In this document: piece by piece, positions 10,976 to 22,208 of the stretch
How positions within the stretch are numbered: the first letter of the stretch is position 1
How the letters are laid out: each line of letters opens with the position of its first letter
Assembly (NCBI GenBank): GCA_950106755.1
Contig: OX467084.1
Coordinates: 7,254,001-7,318,000, forward strand
DNA: 64,000 nt
From: Climacium dendroides
Lineage: Eukaryota > Streptophyta > Bryopsida > Hypnales > Climaciaceae
Direction of reading: 5' to 3'
Program-made: the position numbers and the translations under genes
The notes under the pieces: model-generated
Databases searched by the model: none
What the model saw: the letters and a program-made list of their open reading frames with translations, nothing else
Told to the model about the DNA's origin: nothing

Positions 10976-13900
10976 CTAAATCACTATAGACACTCAACAA
11001 ATTTTATTGTAGCAAAAAAGTCACCACCAAAAAAAAAATGGATGCAATCATCTTTCAAAATAAATAACATTCCCTTCTCAGTTTCTATACAAGAATAACA
11101 AGATTATTTTGATTTGTATCCAACATAAATAAATAAACAAATTTAATGAATCTCAACACTTGGTTGAAAAGCTAGTTGAATGACTTGTTTGCACTAAACC
11201 ACTAGTTCATCTAGCAATGACAAAGCAACAAAAGCTTTAACCCTTAAAAGACGCCCCCATGACCAAGGTAGTCAACAAAATGTTTGGATTATTAGGTCAA
11301 GTCATCCATTGAACACTTTTCAACCTTAACCTCCTTCATTGAGGATTAAGAATTACTTGGCCCATTTTTGTTTATTCCATACTAAATGTACATTTCCACT
11401 TAGCAAGACACTATGGACATTAAGTGTTAGGTGAATTACTTCATTTGATAGTACATGATAGAAAAAAATGATTTTGCGTTGGGAGAAGCTACATATGAGG
11501 AAACTTGGGTAGGTACCTCATTTGATAAGTATGTCGTTGCTACAAAAAGAAGGCAAATTGTAGTGTAGTTTATTTATAAAAAAATCCTATATTTTGCAAC
11601 TATCTTTGAGTAAAAATTATTTTATATTTTGGAGATACCATTAGAGATACAATTACATATCTTCTATAAGTCATAAAATTTTCAGATTTATTGGTGAAAA
11701 TTTCAAATTAGCATGATTTTTTGAAGAAAAAGTGAAAGTTTCATTTATAATTCAAAATAAACTCAAATATGCATTTTTTCACAAAAGTATATTATAGTGA
11801 AGAATATTATAGTTTAAATAAAATATTTATTTCCAATTATAAATAGAAATCAATTGGCTATCTTAATTGGCTCAATATTCAATATGCAATAAAATGTTCA
11901 ATTTTAGGAAGTTTTTAAATTCCAAATTATAATAAAACTAGATTCAATAAGCTTCATTTCATTAGTGGGTCTCAAATTTCAAAAGGTCATTTACATAGCT
12001 CAAATTTAGATCAAGAACAAGGATGTAGGAGTTGCCAAAATACACTAAAAAGGCTATTATTGTAATCCATGACATACACTTTGTCATTTTTAGTAAACTC
12101 TTTGAGACCCCTATAATGCCCTTTTTGTGTGTTAATAGAGAGTATCTTTTCTACCAACCAAAAAAAATAGATAAAAATATGTTATTCTACATCCTCAAAG
12201 AAGTTTTTATTGTCATTCAAAAGTCACATTTGGATTCCTTTGGTGTTCAAGGATTAAAACCTAATACCCCCTAATTTTGAAAAGATCTTAGATATACATA
12301 AATGTTTTGTTTTTCTTTAATGTGAAATACTTGCAACACTTTTAATTATGTGTTGTTTACATTGAACTCAATTTTTCATTACATTGAGTTCAACTTTTCA
12401 TTCAAGAATTGAGACTGTTTGGACCCTTACAAGCTCAAGGTTTGGGCTTGTTTCTATGAAGAGTTTACATCCATAAAGAATTGCATTCCTTCAATAAATG
12501 TTTCAAATCTCAAATGCATAGTACCAAATTAAAATCAATTATATTTCATTGCATCAAATTTTAAGTCACTACACAAAACCAAAGACCAATTTAATGAAAA
12601 TTGGACTTGGGTGCAACTTTGCATTGATGTCTAAAATCTTCATTTTGAAGATATTTAAAGATTTCATGCCTAAAAACTTGCCAAAACTTTTGGAATCATT
12701 TGCAAATACCCTTTGTATAAATAATTGTTAACAGTTGCCACATTAGTTGATAGTAATTGCCCTAAGGTAGACCAACCTAGTTTTGTTTGTTGTCCAATTC
12801 CATTGCCCTACTTTTGGTCCCAAATCCATTTGTTTTATGACAAGAAAAGATAACATGACATTCCTTCAATGGTGAATACTTAGTGGTTGATTTGCCAATT
12901 ATGGGTTGCTTATGGTACGTTTAAATATGACTCTATTTTTTGGGCAGTTATAAAAATAAAGGCAAACTACTTTTAGAAATTTGTAGAAATTACAATTTTA
13001 ATTGGAAAATTATAATTCCACTTGGGTTTTATTTATGAAACATGCATACACCTCTAAAATTATATATGCCCGTCTTGGAGTTGGCTGCAAGATATTCACA
13101 TTGCAAATCATGTAGGTGATAGGCTTGTCTACCTTATATGTAAATGGGCAATATATACCACTCATAATACTATGCTATAAGGTAGTTTGCTCTTAAATTG
13201 AATGACCTTTGAAGAGTTAATTGCCTTATATGGATAAAAAAAAACTCTTTGAAAAGATTTTGCATAGGAAAAAAATAGAATTGGCATCTAATTCAAATAG
13301 TTTCATATTTTGGGGACTTGCATGGATTTAATTACAAATTTTTGAAGTTGAAGCACAATGGTGACTAAAAGTGTTCACTTCTTGAAATGTACACTATTGG
13401 TACATTGAAGGAAACAAAATGCACCCTCTATATTAGTAGACACTTCCAAAATATGGTTTCTTTTAGAACAATCTACTTTACTATTGTTACTATTGTCATA
13501 AGGCTAAGTCATTAGATGCTGGGCCTCCAAAAGATTGTTTTGGGGTTGTTCCCCTTGTTGTAAATCACAATTATAGCGCAATCAAAATACTAAATAATAA
13601 AAAAAATTCAAAAAAATTCAAAAAATCATTTACAAAATATATATGTATTTTAAATATTTAAATATTAATTAAATATTATTTTTTGATGTGGCAATCTCTT
13701 GACCATGTAAGATTTTTGGGGTGGTTGTGTTCCTGTGTTTTTCAAAGTACAGGAACTATTCAAGAACTCATGATCTTCCAAAGGCCTAAAAAACAACTAT
13801 TGGGAAAAAAACATTTAATTGCTAATGTGGTGTCTCTTTTATTTATTTACTTTATTGAAAATAAATAAATTCTTGAGAGTGTGGGTGGAAGATTCATGTT

Positions 13901-14595
13901 TAAATCGCAAACTGTTCACAAATCCATATTCCCAACCAAGCTCTATGATATTTAGAGTAAAGGAGTAAACTTGTTGTTTACCATAAAAATCTAAAAAAAG
14001 AAAAATAATTGTTCCAATAACCGAACAATAACCACACAATTCAACTACCAATTTAGCTATGATGGGGGTATAATAGAGTTAAATTGTAAAGTGAACCCCA
14101 ATTTGTAAAAGGGATGTTAGAGGAAGGTTTAACTAAAAATACATTTTTTTTATTACGTACCGCATAGTGACTGCACACTATGGTGATTGATTGCAACAAA
14201 TTTTTAACTAGATTTCATCTTCATCACCTTTAAATTGCAATAAAATTTATAGGAAGAATTCTTTTTGCATTCTATTTTTTGAAGGTGAATCTTAATATGA
14301 AATTTAATGATCACTCCAAATTTCAAAACATGCACATTTCTATATTTATATGGAAAAGGATTTGAATTTTGTTTGTGTAGTGATTAGCAAGTTTATTCTA
14401 TAACATATAATAGATTGATGCCCCAGATTTGAAAGGAATTATGCATTATGACATTAAATCAATAAACTATATCCAAAAACATTCTTCAAAAATCGTTTGA
14501 CCTTATTAAATAGAAAAAAAGTTAGAATTAGGTAGGACACTAAATCCATCCTACGAACTAGGCCTATAGTAGGCTGAATTTTGTGTTTTGTAGAG
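10976..14595. other. AT-rich intergenic DNA, nothing supported
   Basis: Short ORFs (60-80 codons) at 12032, 12549, 13683 and 13839 are of low complexity (Lys, Ile, Phe, Asn) and have no family features. No repeats beyond simple A/T runs were recognised. Confidence 0.4.
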
Positions 14596-14740
14596 TAATT
14601 GTGAAAAAAGGCCCCCTTTTTTGTTGAGTTAATTCTATGTTCTTTTCCTCCTCTAGCTAATTTAGGACCTCTGATTGCAAACATGAATTAAAAATTTACA
14701 AATAATATCATGTGGCAAATGAAAAATTCTTGTATTTCCC
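14596..14740 (+). repeat. short dispersed repeat, pair with 8696-8830
   Basis: taattgtgaaaaaaggccccc opens it, as in the other copy. ctgattgcaaac and gaaaaattc follow in the same order. Ends are not defined. Confidence 0.45.
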
Positions 14741-15149
14741 TAGGGTAAATTCACCCTACCAAAATTAGTGTGCCTGAGGATTGTCAATTTCATTCAAATG
14801 ATTCAAAGTTTCATGTCATTCGATTTGAAATTTCAAGGTTTGTGTAAACAACTGCTTGTACGAAATAACTGTTAGAGAGCAAATCAAGTTGAAATCCTTG
14901 TTTTTGTGTTTGAATAATATTTGGACTCATAATGAGCTAGTTGCAAATTTTCAAAAGCCAAGGTTGTAGGAAGATGTAAGTGGACATAGGTGTGTTCTAA
15001 AGAAAATATATTCATAATATCAAAATGGTGCCTAATCAAGAGGCCTAGTTTACCCAAAATTGTCTTCCAATTTAACCTTGGGAGACCATAACTTTTTTTC
15101 ATAAAAAAACATTCGAATTTCAAAAACTATCATTTTTTATTGGAATATC

Positions 15150-15445
15150 AATAATTTCAAAAAATTGTCATTTTGCATATCCTATCATAGGATCTTGCAC
15201 TAAACTAATAAAAGAATGTATGGATTTAATTTTAGTAACTTTGACTTCATAGATTGCAAAATACTTGTGTTTAAAGTTGTGATTAAAACAAGTTTTTTTG
15301 CACCTTTTGTGACTGCATTATTTATATGACTTTAAATCTTTTTAAAATTCTTAAATTCTTTTGCATTTCAAATTTTTATTTTAAACCTTTTATATTGAAG
15401 AATTGGGTTGATAGTTTAGAAAAAAATTAAAAATTGTCAATGATT
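15150..15445 (-). repeat. R1 repeat fragment, inverted
   Basis: Reverse-complement R1 text is present: tcctat-ataggatcttgcac, aactttgacttcatagattgcaaaata, aagttgtgattaaaacaag, gaagaattgggttgatagttta. Both termini are missing. Confidence 0.55.
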
Positions 15446-16204
15446 GCTTGCAAAACAAAATGGTCTATAATGTTAATACCACTAATGACTAATTGTAGAT
15501 TATCAATTAGGATGTGTATTTTGCATTTTTTTTGGGCCTAGTTGGGAGGTGTTTTATTGTTTTTGATTGGATGTTTGTGAATTTGGTCTCTAATTTGGTT
15601 ATTTTGATGGATTGATTAATTCTAATTTAGATCTTTTTGATGTGATGGATGAACAATTAGGTGTTGGGGCTAATTATGATTTCCAATTTGGTAGTCAGTT
15701 CAAGTCGGAGTTTGGTATTAGTAGGTGTTAGCTATCAAATCAGGCTTTGAATCTAGTTGGAAAGTCTAGTTTGAGTTGGAAGTTGTAGGGGTAATACCAA
15801 TTTTAGATTCATGGTTGTGTTGGGTAACACTACAACAATGGAAGTGTTTTATGACTGCAAAATTATGACTGAGGATGACTGGCGACTGCTTGTAGTCATA
15901 TTTTTGAAGGTAAAAAAAATATGACTGCAAATATGACTACGAGTCATATTTTAGCCTTATACATCATGGCCGTATAGTATATGACCATTGGGAACACCAA
16001 AATACTTCATAAAGAACGGTAGGGAACATATTTAGGGAATGCCCAGTCATATTTTTTAGTCATATTTTGCAATCACATCTCTATAATAGTAAGATTTTTT
16101 TTTAGGGCAGCCCAAAAACAATTTGAGTAGGAAATATATTTAGAAAGTACCTAGTCATATTTTTCCACGTAGGATTCTTTTGTAGTCATATTTTTTTTAA
16201 ATCA

Positions 16205-16300
16205 TTTTTTTGTAGTTGCCACTAATTTAGGATTTTGAAACCCTAGCTGCCACAAAATTAGGGTTTTGAAACCCTAGCCGCCACTTTTTGTAGCCACTCC
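16205..16300 (+). repeat. duplicated leader-like segment with AAACCCTA boxes inside the CACTA element
   Basis: Two near-copies of a ~45-bp unit, each with ttaggattt/ttagggttt, then tgaaaccctagc, then tgccac/cgccac. AAACCCTA is the telo-box common in plant 5' leaders of housekeeping genes. Its presence just before the polypyrimidine tract suggests a captured gene leader, which is inference. Confidence 0.5.
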
Positions 16301-16915
16301 TCTTTTTGCCCCTTCTTCTTTCTTTTGTGTTCCTTCTTCTTTGTTTTTGTTGCTTTTTAAGTTTTGTTTCTTGTTGCTTCTTAGGTTTTTCTTCTTCTTG
16401 CTTCTTCTTACTTCTTCTTACTTCTTAGGTTTTGCTTCTTCTTCCTATTTAGGTTTTGCTTCTTCTTCTTTCTTTTTTGCTTCTTCTTCTTTGTTTTTGT
16501 TGCTTCTTAAGTTGTTTTTTTTTGCCTCTTAGATTTTCTTCTTCTTGCTTCTTTTTACTTGATTTTGCTCCTTTTTACTTCTTGCTTCTTAGATATGCTT
16601 CTTCTTCCTACTTAGCTTTTGCTTTTTCTTCTTTCTTAGGTTTTGCTTCTTCTTGCCTTTCAACTTTTATTTCTTTTTCCTTCTTAAGTTTTGCTTTTTC
16701 TTGCTTCTTAAATTTTGCTTTTAAGGTTTTGCTTCTTCTTCCTCTTAGATTTCTCTTCTTTTTTCTTCTTAGATTTTGCTTCTTCTTACCTCCTAACTTT
16801 TGTTTTTTCTTCCATCTTTTTTTTTACTTCTTCTTCCATCTTAGATTTTGTTTCTTCTTGTTTTTTAACTTTTGTTACTTCTTCCATCTTAGGTTTTTCT
16901 TTTTCTTGCCTCTTA
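16300..16915 (+). repeat. CTT-rich polypyrimidine tract inside the CACTA element
   Basis: About 600 bp of imperfect tandem cttcttgcttcttaggtttt-like units of ~25-30 bp, nearly purine-free on the plus strand. The long plus-strand ORFs here (16341-16532, 16456-16974) read as Phe/Leu/Ser low-complexity and are by-products of the repeat. Confidence 0.85.
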
Positions 16916-17181
16916 GTCATATTTTGCAGTCATATTTTGTAGTCATATTTTGTAGTTATATTTTGCAATCATAATGTCACTTAGTTTTTGCTTCTTTTTG
17001 CTTCTTAGTCTTTCTATCATCATTGTTATTTTTTTTGGTTATTTATAATTTTTGAATATATAATGATTATAACTTTTTTTAATCTTAAACATGTTTACAT
17101 ATTTTGTATTGCTTTAAATCTTTAAAGTTTGAATTATATTGTTCATTTATTGAAAACTAACCTTCTTGTTTATACATGTAG

Positions 17182-17232
17182 GCATTGGAGATTGAAATGA
17201 AGTTATTGAAGGCTACTTGCAATACAAAAGAG
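17182..17232 (+). other. exon-like 51-bp segment in the CACTA element
   Basis: A 17-codon open segment sits between an AG acceptor (tacatgtag) and a GT donor (AAAGAG|gtaaca). Its composition is unlike the AT-rich flank. The peptide it would encode (starting ALEIEMKLL) is not recognised. It may be a captured host exon or a remnant of the element's own gene. Confidence 0.3.
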
Positions 17233-17464
17233 GTAACATCTTTCCATTTTTGTTGAAATATAGGTTTTACAAGTAGGTCAAAATATACATATATAAAGAG
17301 CCATTGTGATATATTTTGTGTTAGTAACTAATAAATGTTATTGAAAAAAATCACATTTTTTCTTGTATTTGACTTTCTAATGTGATTAATTTTTGCCCAT
17401 TTAAAAAATCATATATATTCATTTTTATTTAAATGGATTCTCTTACTTAATTACTAAATTATGT

Positions 17465-17920
17465 TGATGTATGACTACACATAGTCGTTTTATAAATCAT
17501 CAAAAAATATGACTGAAAATAATTCTTTTACACATCATTCAAAAATTTGACTGGAAAAAGTCATATTTCGTGTTACTGAAAAATATGACTCACCATAGTC
17601 ATATTCCACATCACTGCAAAATATGACTCACTACAATCATATTCCACATCATTACAAAATATGACTCACTATAATCATATTCTACATTATTGCAAAATAT
17701 GACTCACTACATTCATATTCCATGTCATCAAAAAATATAACTCACTGCAGTCATATTCCATGTCATCAAAAAATATGATTCACTGCAGTCATATTCTATG
17801 TCATCAAAAAATATTACTCGCCGCAGTCATATTCCATGTCATCAAAAAATATAACTCACTGCAGTCATATTCCACGTCATCAAAAAATATGACTCGCCAC
17901 AGTTATATTCCACGTAGGAT
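17465..17920. repeat. tandem array of ~43-bp units in the right subterminal region of the CACTA element
   Basis: At least nine units of the form atcaaaaaatatgact-cactgcagtcatattccatgtc, each itself a small palindrome (atatgact ... agtcatat). Neighbouring units differ by a few bases. The position next to the right end fits transposase-binding subterminal repeats. Confidence 0.85.
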
Positions 17921-18201
17921 TTTTTTGTTTACCCGGGCAACTCAACAAAAAGTCAAGACCCCCTAGGAGAGTCAAAGTATATGCCATATTGGCATACTAT
18001 GGCTAAATATGGGTATTTATGCCCTTCAACTTATATAACTGCCAGTATGACTGATGTCTGAAGCGATTGCTTCCAAACGACTAGAGTCAGTCATATCCCA
18101 AGTCATCTACAGTGATTTCTGCGTGAGTCATATTTTTTGATTTTACGACTCACTGCAGTCATATTTTACAGTCATAAAACACTACTTTTGTTGTAGTGTA
18201 A

Positions 18202-19365
18202 TGGTTATTTTTGCAATTAATTTGTCTCTTTCAATTTCCTAACCGTCAATTTTCTTTATTGTTTGATGAAATTCCAGTCATGTCCCAGCCAGGTGTATTG
18301 TGTATTTTTCATTGTCTTGTGTATATGTCCAGGTTGGGAGTTTATGAGTGTGTTAATTGAATGAACTTGAGTTATATGTGTGTCTGTGTGGTATTTGGCT
18401 AATGTTAGTGTGTTTGTGGAGATAAAGATGTCTAAGTTGGGCAAGTTGATGTGAAAAGTAGATGAAGTAATGTAAGCAGATGAGTGATAATTTTGTGAGA
18501 ATATTTGGAAGTCAATTTAGAAGAAGTTGGTTGAAAATAACTGAGTATCTAAATAGGAGATAGAATGAAGTGAAGAAATAAAACTACTTGGATTATGCAA
18601 ATAGTGAATAATTTGTAAATGATGATTTTATCACTAATTTGGCAATATATCAAAGTCAATTTTAAGTCCGAATTGGTGTTCAATGTGGAGAATGTGTGTT
18701 TAAATGTGTGTATATAATGTTGCAATTTGTGGAGTATGATGTAATTCAAATTGGAATATATAGAGCCTTATTTGATTTAAATGATGGAGATGTTTGAGTG
18801 AATTTGTGTCTAGTTGGAAGTATGTAGTGTCGTTGTAGTGATATTTTGGCTATAGAATTTCAAATTGGTTATTGAACCTATTAGTATAGAAAAAATCCTT
18901 GACTGTCTCCCTTGGAACGAATTTATTATACTAATAGGATAATTTCGAAATAGGTCATTATCCTTCTTCAACACTAATTCAAATGGAATGAAGCCAACAT
19001 GAAAATAAGTTGCCATAACAACAACAAATTCAATGGATATTATGGTTTCAAGCTTTGCATGTTATAAGAATTTTGAACAAACTGCCATGACTAGGTTTTT
19101 CACCTCTCAATTTAATATAATCAACACACTTCTCTAAATTGTAAACTCTTAGATTAGTTCTCACGCAACTAACTAGTTGCTATAAATGGTTTTATTTTTG
19201 AAGAACACTAAGCCTTGCCTTGTATCAAGTGTTGAAGTCAACCAAGCCCACTACAAACGATTCATGGTGTTGTCACCACCTAGTGACAACAAAGTTAGTG
19301 TGTGGAGTCTTTTTTTTTGTTGGGCATATTCTATGATTTTTTTCTCATTAACCTTCCATGTTGCA
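18202..19365. other. AT-rich intergenic DNA, nothing supported
   Basis: Short ORFs on both strands, all without recognisable motifs. Confidence 0.4.
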
Positions 19366-19878
19366 TTGACCCCTAAAGTCCCAAGGCATTTTTTCATCAA
19401 AACCTATTCAAAATTGTTATTTCTATTGCAAAGAGGAAAAGATCTTTTAAATTTGTTTTTTTGCATATCTAACCATAGGATCTTGTACTACACTAGTATA
19501 AAAATGTGTGAAAAAAATTTCAGAAACTTTGACTACGTAGATTGCAAGATATTTGCATTTAAAGTGAAGAAAACAAGCTTACTTAATACCTTCAGTTGAT
19601 TGGCTAGATTTTTTGGCTTTGAATTTTTTTAATTTAAAATTTTTGCACTATTGATTTTGATTTTATAATTTTTTATTTTGGAGAATTGAATTGAGAATCT
19701 AGGAAAAAAAACTAAAAAAAAAAGAACTTATTTTTCACTCATTAAAAAATTGTTAAGTAGAAGTAGATTCAAGATTGAAGAAATAACTAAACTGTTAATA
19801 GCTTTAAGATGGAACTGAAACACAATAATCCTAATGGTGAGATCATTCTAGAAAGCAAATTGAACGCTACTTAACATT

Positions 19879-19967
<89 letters not shown>

Positions 19968-20367
19968 TGCATTCAAAAATGGATTCTATAAATTATTTTC
20001 TCAAGAAGATGCTTAGATTGCTTGAAAAATAAGATTGTCCATAACTCTCTCATCATTAGTTCAAATGGAATGAATCAAAGCTTCAAATGTAGACAAAAAT
20101 ATAATCTTTGAGAAAAATGATTAAAATTAAAAAAATTCAACTTTTTGTGATTTTTTTTGGTTGCTCCTTGAGTTGCTTTTTAGACTCATGGTGGCATACC
20201 TTTTGTTTCTAGGCACTGATTGAAATAAAAATTATATTCCCCCAAAGCTAATCTGTTTTCTAATCTTTAAAAAAAGTTTCAAAAAATTATGTCAAAAATT
20301 GAGATCACACGAGCCTATCCAAAATCCCAAGAGTCCCCCACAGGGACTTTGGAACTTTAGGGGTTAA
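19366..20367 (-). mobile_element. R1 element, full length, inverted
   Basis: It starts TTGACCCCTAAAGTCCC and ends GGAACTTTAGGGGTTAA; the interior is the reverse complement of the 2072 copy. It is about 100 bp longer than its relatives because of an internal (TA)n run at 19882-19962. Non-coding. Confidence 0.7.
19882..19962. repeat. (TA)n microsatellite inside R1
   Basis: About 80 bp of uninterrupted AT/TA dinucleotide. Confidence 0.95.
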
Positions 20368-20654
20368 ATTTGTATTTGTAGTTACTTCTTTTGGAATGAA
20401 AAACATTGGCTTTGGACAAAAAGAAAGATCTTTGCAATTTGCATTGATAGAAGCTACCTTGAGGTACTTTACTCAACTTGAAAAGTGAGCCAATATTGTA
20501 GAGACAAATTCTCTTGTAGAGTAGTCGCTTGTTTTCATTTCTAGCAAAAGAAAAGAGAATTATAAATTTACAAATGATAAATAAAAAGTGAATTTAAGTT
20601 ACAATCTAATCTAATCTCAACTCAACTCTAGGCCACTGTTGATCGATCTTTTCT

Positions 20655-20975
20655 TTAACTTTCTTTTACAGTACTCTGATGAGGATTGCATCCGGGCGTG
20701 TGGCCTGCAAGTTCAGGGTTGACATTTCCGGCTGATTCAGAGAAGGTTCCATCACAAATGCAATGCAAATGTACAAATAGTAACAGAAACGTAGCACCAT
20801 ACACCAAAAATACTGTAATTTCTTCACTTGTTTTTTCCAAACCAAGGAAGTTTACGTCGCGTCGCATGTTCACAGAGTAGCTTCCTATGGACGCACTGTT
20901 TGTGAGAAACGGGGGAAACTGAAGTAAACAACCAAAATTAAGGATGCTCATGTACTGTGCTTCCCTTCCCTTCAC
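20655..20975 (-). other. unrecognised ORF with one hydrophobic segment, GC-richer patch
   Basis: The 106-codon frame has a hydrophobic stretch (ITVFLVYGATFLLLFVHL) that could span a membrane. Another open frame (20972-21211) ends just upstream on the same strand. I recognise no family. The base composition stands out from the flank, so transcription is possible, but nothing here decides it. Confidence 0.2.
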
Positions 20976-21267
20976 TGAAACGGAAGCTCTCTCAAACGCG
21001 CGCCCTCATCTTCAGGAAGAAACCAGCGAGTTTCACACTCATATTTAGAAACTTCTAGAAGCAAGAAGGAACACGTGCACCCTTTCCAGAGTTCAGACTG
21101 TCCCAATTCATAACTATATTCCTCCGCGCGCAAGTGCGCAACTGCGCAACCACGCAATTGAGATGCACTTCCTGGTTGGCGTTCTCGAAGGCTCGAAGCA
21201 TTTTTTCGCACCTAAGAATGGAGTGTCCCTGTTTTAATTGTGAGGGTAAAAAAGAGTTGGGTGACAG

Positions 21268-21570
21268 CTATGAAAAGGTAACGGTAATAACAATGGGAGA
21301 AAGCAGCATTAAGTGTTTTGACTTGTGCCGAAGACAGCCGAGGCAAAGCGAACATCGCAGCTTGTGATTGAGACAAGAGGGAGATTGGCGCGGACAACGC
21401 GAAAGGGATTCAATTTGCAAAGGTTGAGGGTGGACAGGCTGTTGAGAACATGCGCGCACAAGCCTCTGATTTGAGGCAGTTCCAGTGGCCAGATCCTTCG
21501 TGCAGGAGATCTCAAACTTGGGTGGTCCACAATCTGGGATTGTGCTGCAGTCGTTTGGAAGTTGGTCACA
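21268..21570 (-). pseudogene. possible frameshifted fragment of a Cys-rich receptor ectodomain (GUB_WAK-like)
   Basis: Reading from 21570, one frame gives a Cys-rich segment with the spacing C-x5-C-G-x-P-x-F-E-I-x-C. This resembles the start of the GUB_WAK_bind domain found at the outer face of plant wall-associated and LRK10-like receptor kinases. The similarity then appears to continue in a second overlapping frame (LPQIRGLCAHVL and NPFRVVRANLPL), as if a frameshift separates them. A usable splice acceptor (ctgtgtag) lies just upstream at about 21586. No kinase domain is nearby. The assignment rests on a short pattern only and could be chance. Confidence 0.22.
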
Positions 21571-21662
21571 GGTGGGGTGGCTACACAGACGGAAATGGTT
21601 GATTAGTAATTAGTATGGGTGGATAATTGGTTAGCATGAAATTAGTATGAACAATCTTTGAA

Positions 21663-22080
21663 TACCACAGTCAAAACAAAAATAAAAATAATTTAAAAAA
21701 TTTTACATTCATAAAAACTTCAAAATTCAATAACCTTCATACCGTACGTCCAAATGCCACAAAACCAAGTGGGTGCACCCTCTTTGCCAAGGGCTTTTCA
21801 ATAGTACCAAGTACGCGATCGAGCCACCGAGGGATGTAGAGTCTGGGAGATCTCAATTTAACAAACAAACAAACAAAACAAACAAATGGGGAATTTCATT
21901 AAAATGGCGAAAATTCTGTGACTTTGACATCCCACAATTCAGACCGGGCGGTCTGAAATCTAGTACACTAATAGATTTCAGACTGCCCGGTCTGAACTGT
22001 GGGAATGGCACACTGTGCAAATGGCACATGGAATATCGCCATTTTAATGAAATTCCCCATACAACCAAATTTAAGGTATA
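21663..22080 (+). repeat. R4 dispersed repeat, copy 1, split by a MITE
   Basis: About 225 bp shared with 39868-40102 and 40108-40360: ccacagtcaaaa, aaaacttcaaaattcaa, ccaaatgccacaaaaccaag, gagggctttt-caatagtacc, gggagatctcaa, then an (AACA)n run. In the other copies the run continues as aaatttaaggtatgg. Here a 173-bp MITE (21887-22059) sits between the run and its continuation. An SINE-like origin is possible but no clear A box was found. Confidence 0.6.
21887..22059. mobile_element. palindromic MITE, family R2 (TGGGGAATTTCATT ends), 173 bp
   Basis: The left arm TGGGGAATTTCATTAAAA and the right arm are perfect inverted repeats over 24 bp. The core is also a near-perfect palindrome built of cagaccgggcggtctgaaat and its complement. 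The whole element would fold into one hairpin with a ~20-base loop. Diverged relatives lie at 25845, 28729 and 38292. Confidence 0.8.
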
Positions 22081-22136
22081 GATGCATACTTTGTATCATA
22101 AATCATAAATCATAAAAATATCATATAGAATAGGTA

Positions 22137-22208
22137 TACATTTGATGAATAGTAACTCGTCCTACAGGACAAGAAATGAATAGTAACTTGTCCAGTATGA
22201 CAACCATG
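22137..22208 (-). mobile_element. half of a hAT-like MITE
   Basis: The right arm of the element at 32704-32887 is present almost unchanged (tacatttgatgaatagtaa ... gtatgacaaccatg). The left arm is absent; the copy stops at the centre of the palindrome. Confidence 0.75.

Larger units (their letters stand above)
15828..18198. mobile_element. CACTA-type non-autonomous DNA transposon, 2371 bp, complete
   Basis: The element begins CACTACAACAA and ends TTGTTGTAGTG, the classical CACTA (En/Spm, CMC) terminal motif. The inverted repeat continues inward (agtgttttatgactg at the left, cagtcataaaacact at the right). It is flanked on both sides by the trinucleotide TAA (15825-15827 and 18199-18201), the 3-bp target-site duplication expected for this superfamily. 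The subterminal regions are full of atatgact / agtcatat words, as expected for transposase-binding repeats. There is no transposase ORF. The interior has a leader-like AAACCCTA region, a long polypyrimidine tract, a 51-bp exon-like segment and a tandem array. Confidence 0.9.

Noticed and set aside
16341..16974. Long plus-strand ORFs (up to 172 codons) rich in Phe, Leu and Ser
   Set aside because: They are translations of a CTT-type tandem repeat inside the CACTA element; all frames are similarly open and no domain is present.
15828..18198. CRISPR-like array from the ~43-bp repeats at 17465-17920
   Set aside because: Units are contiguous palindromic repeats without unique spacers, lie inside a eukaryotic transposon, and no cas gene is near.
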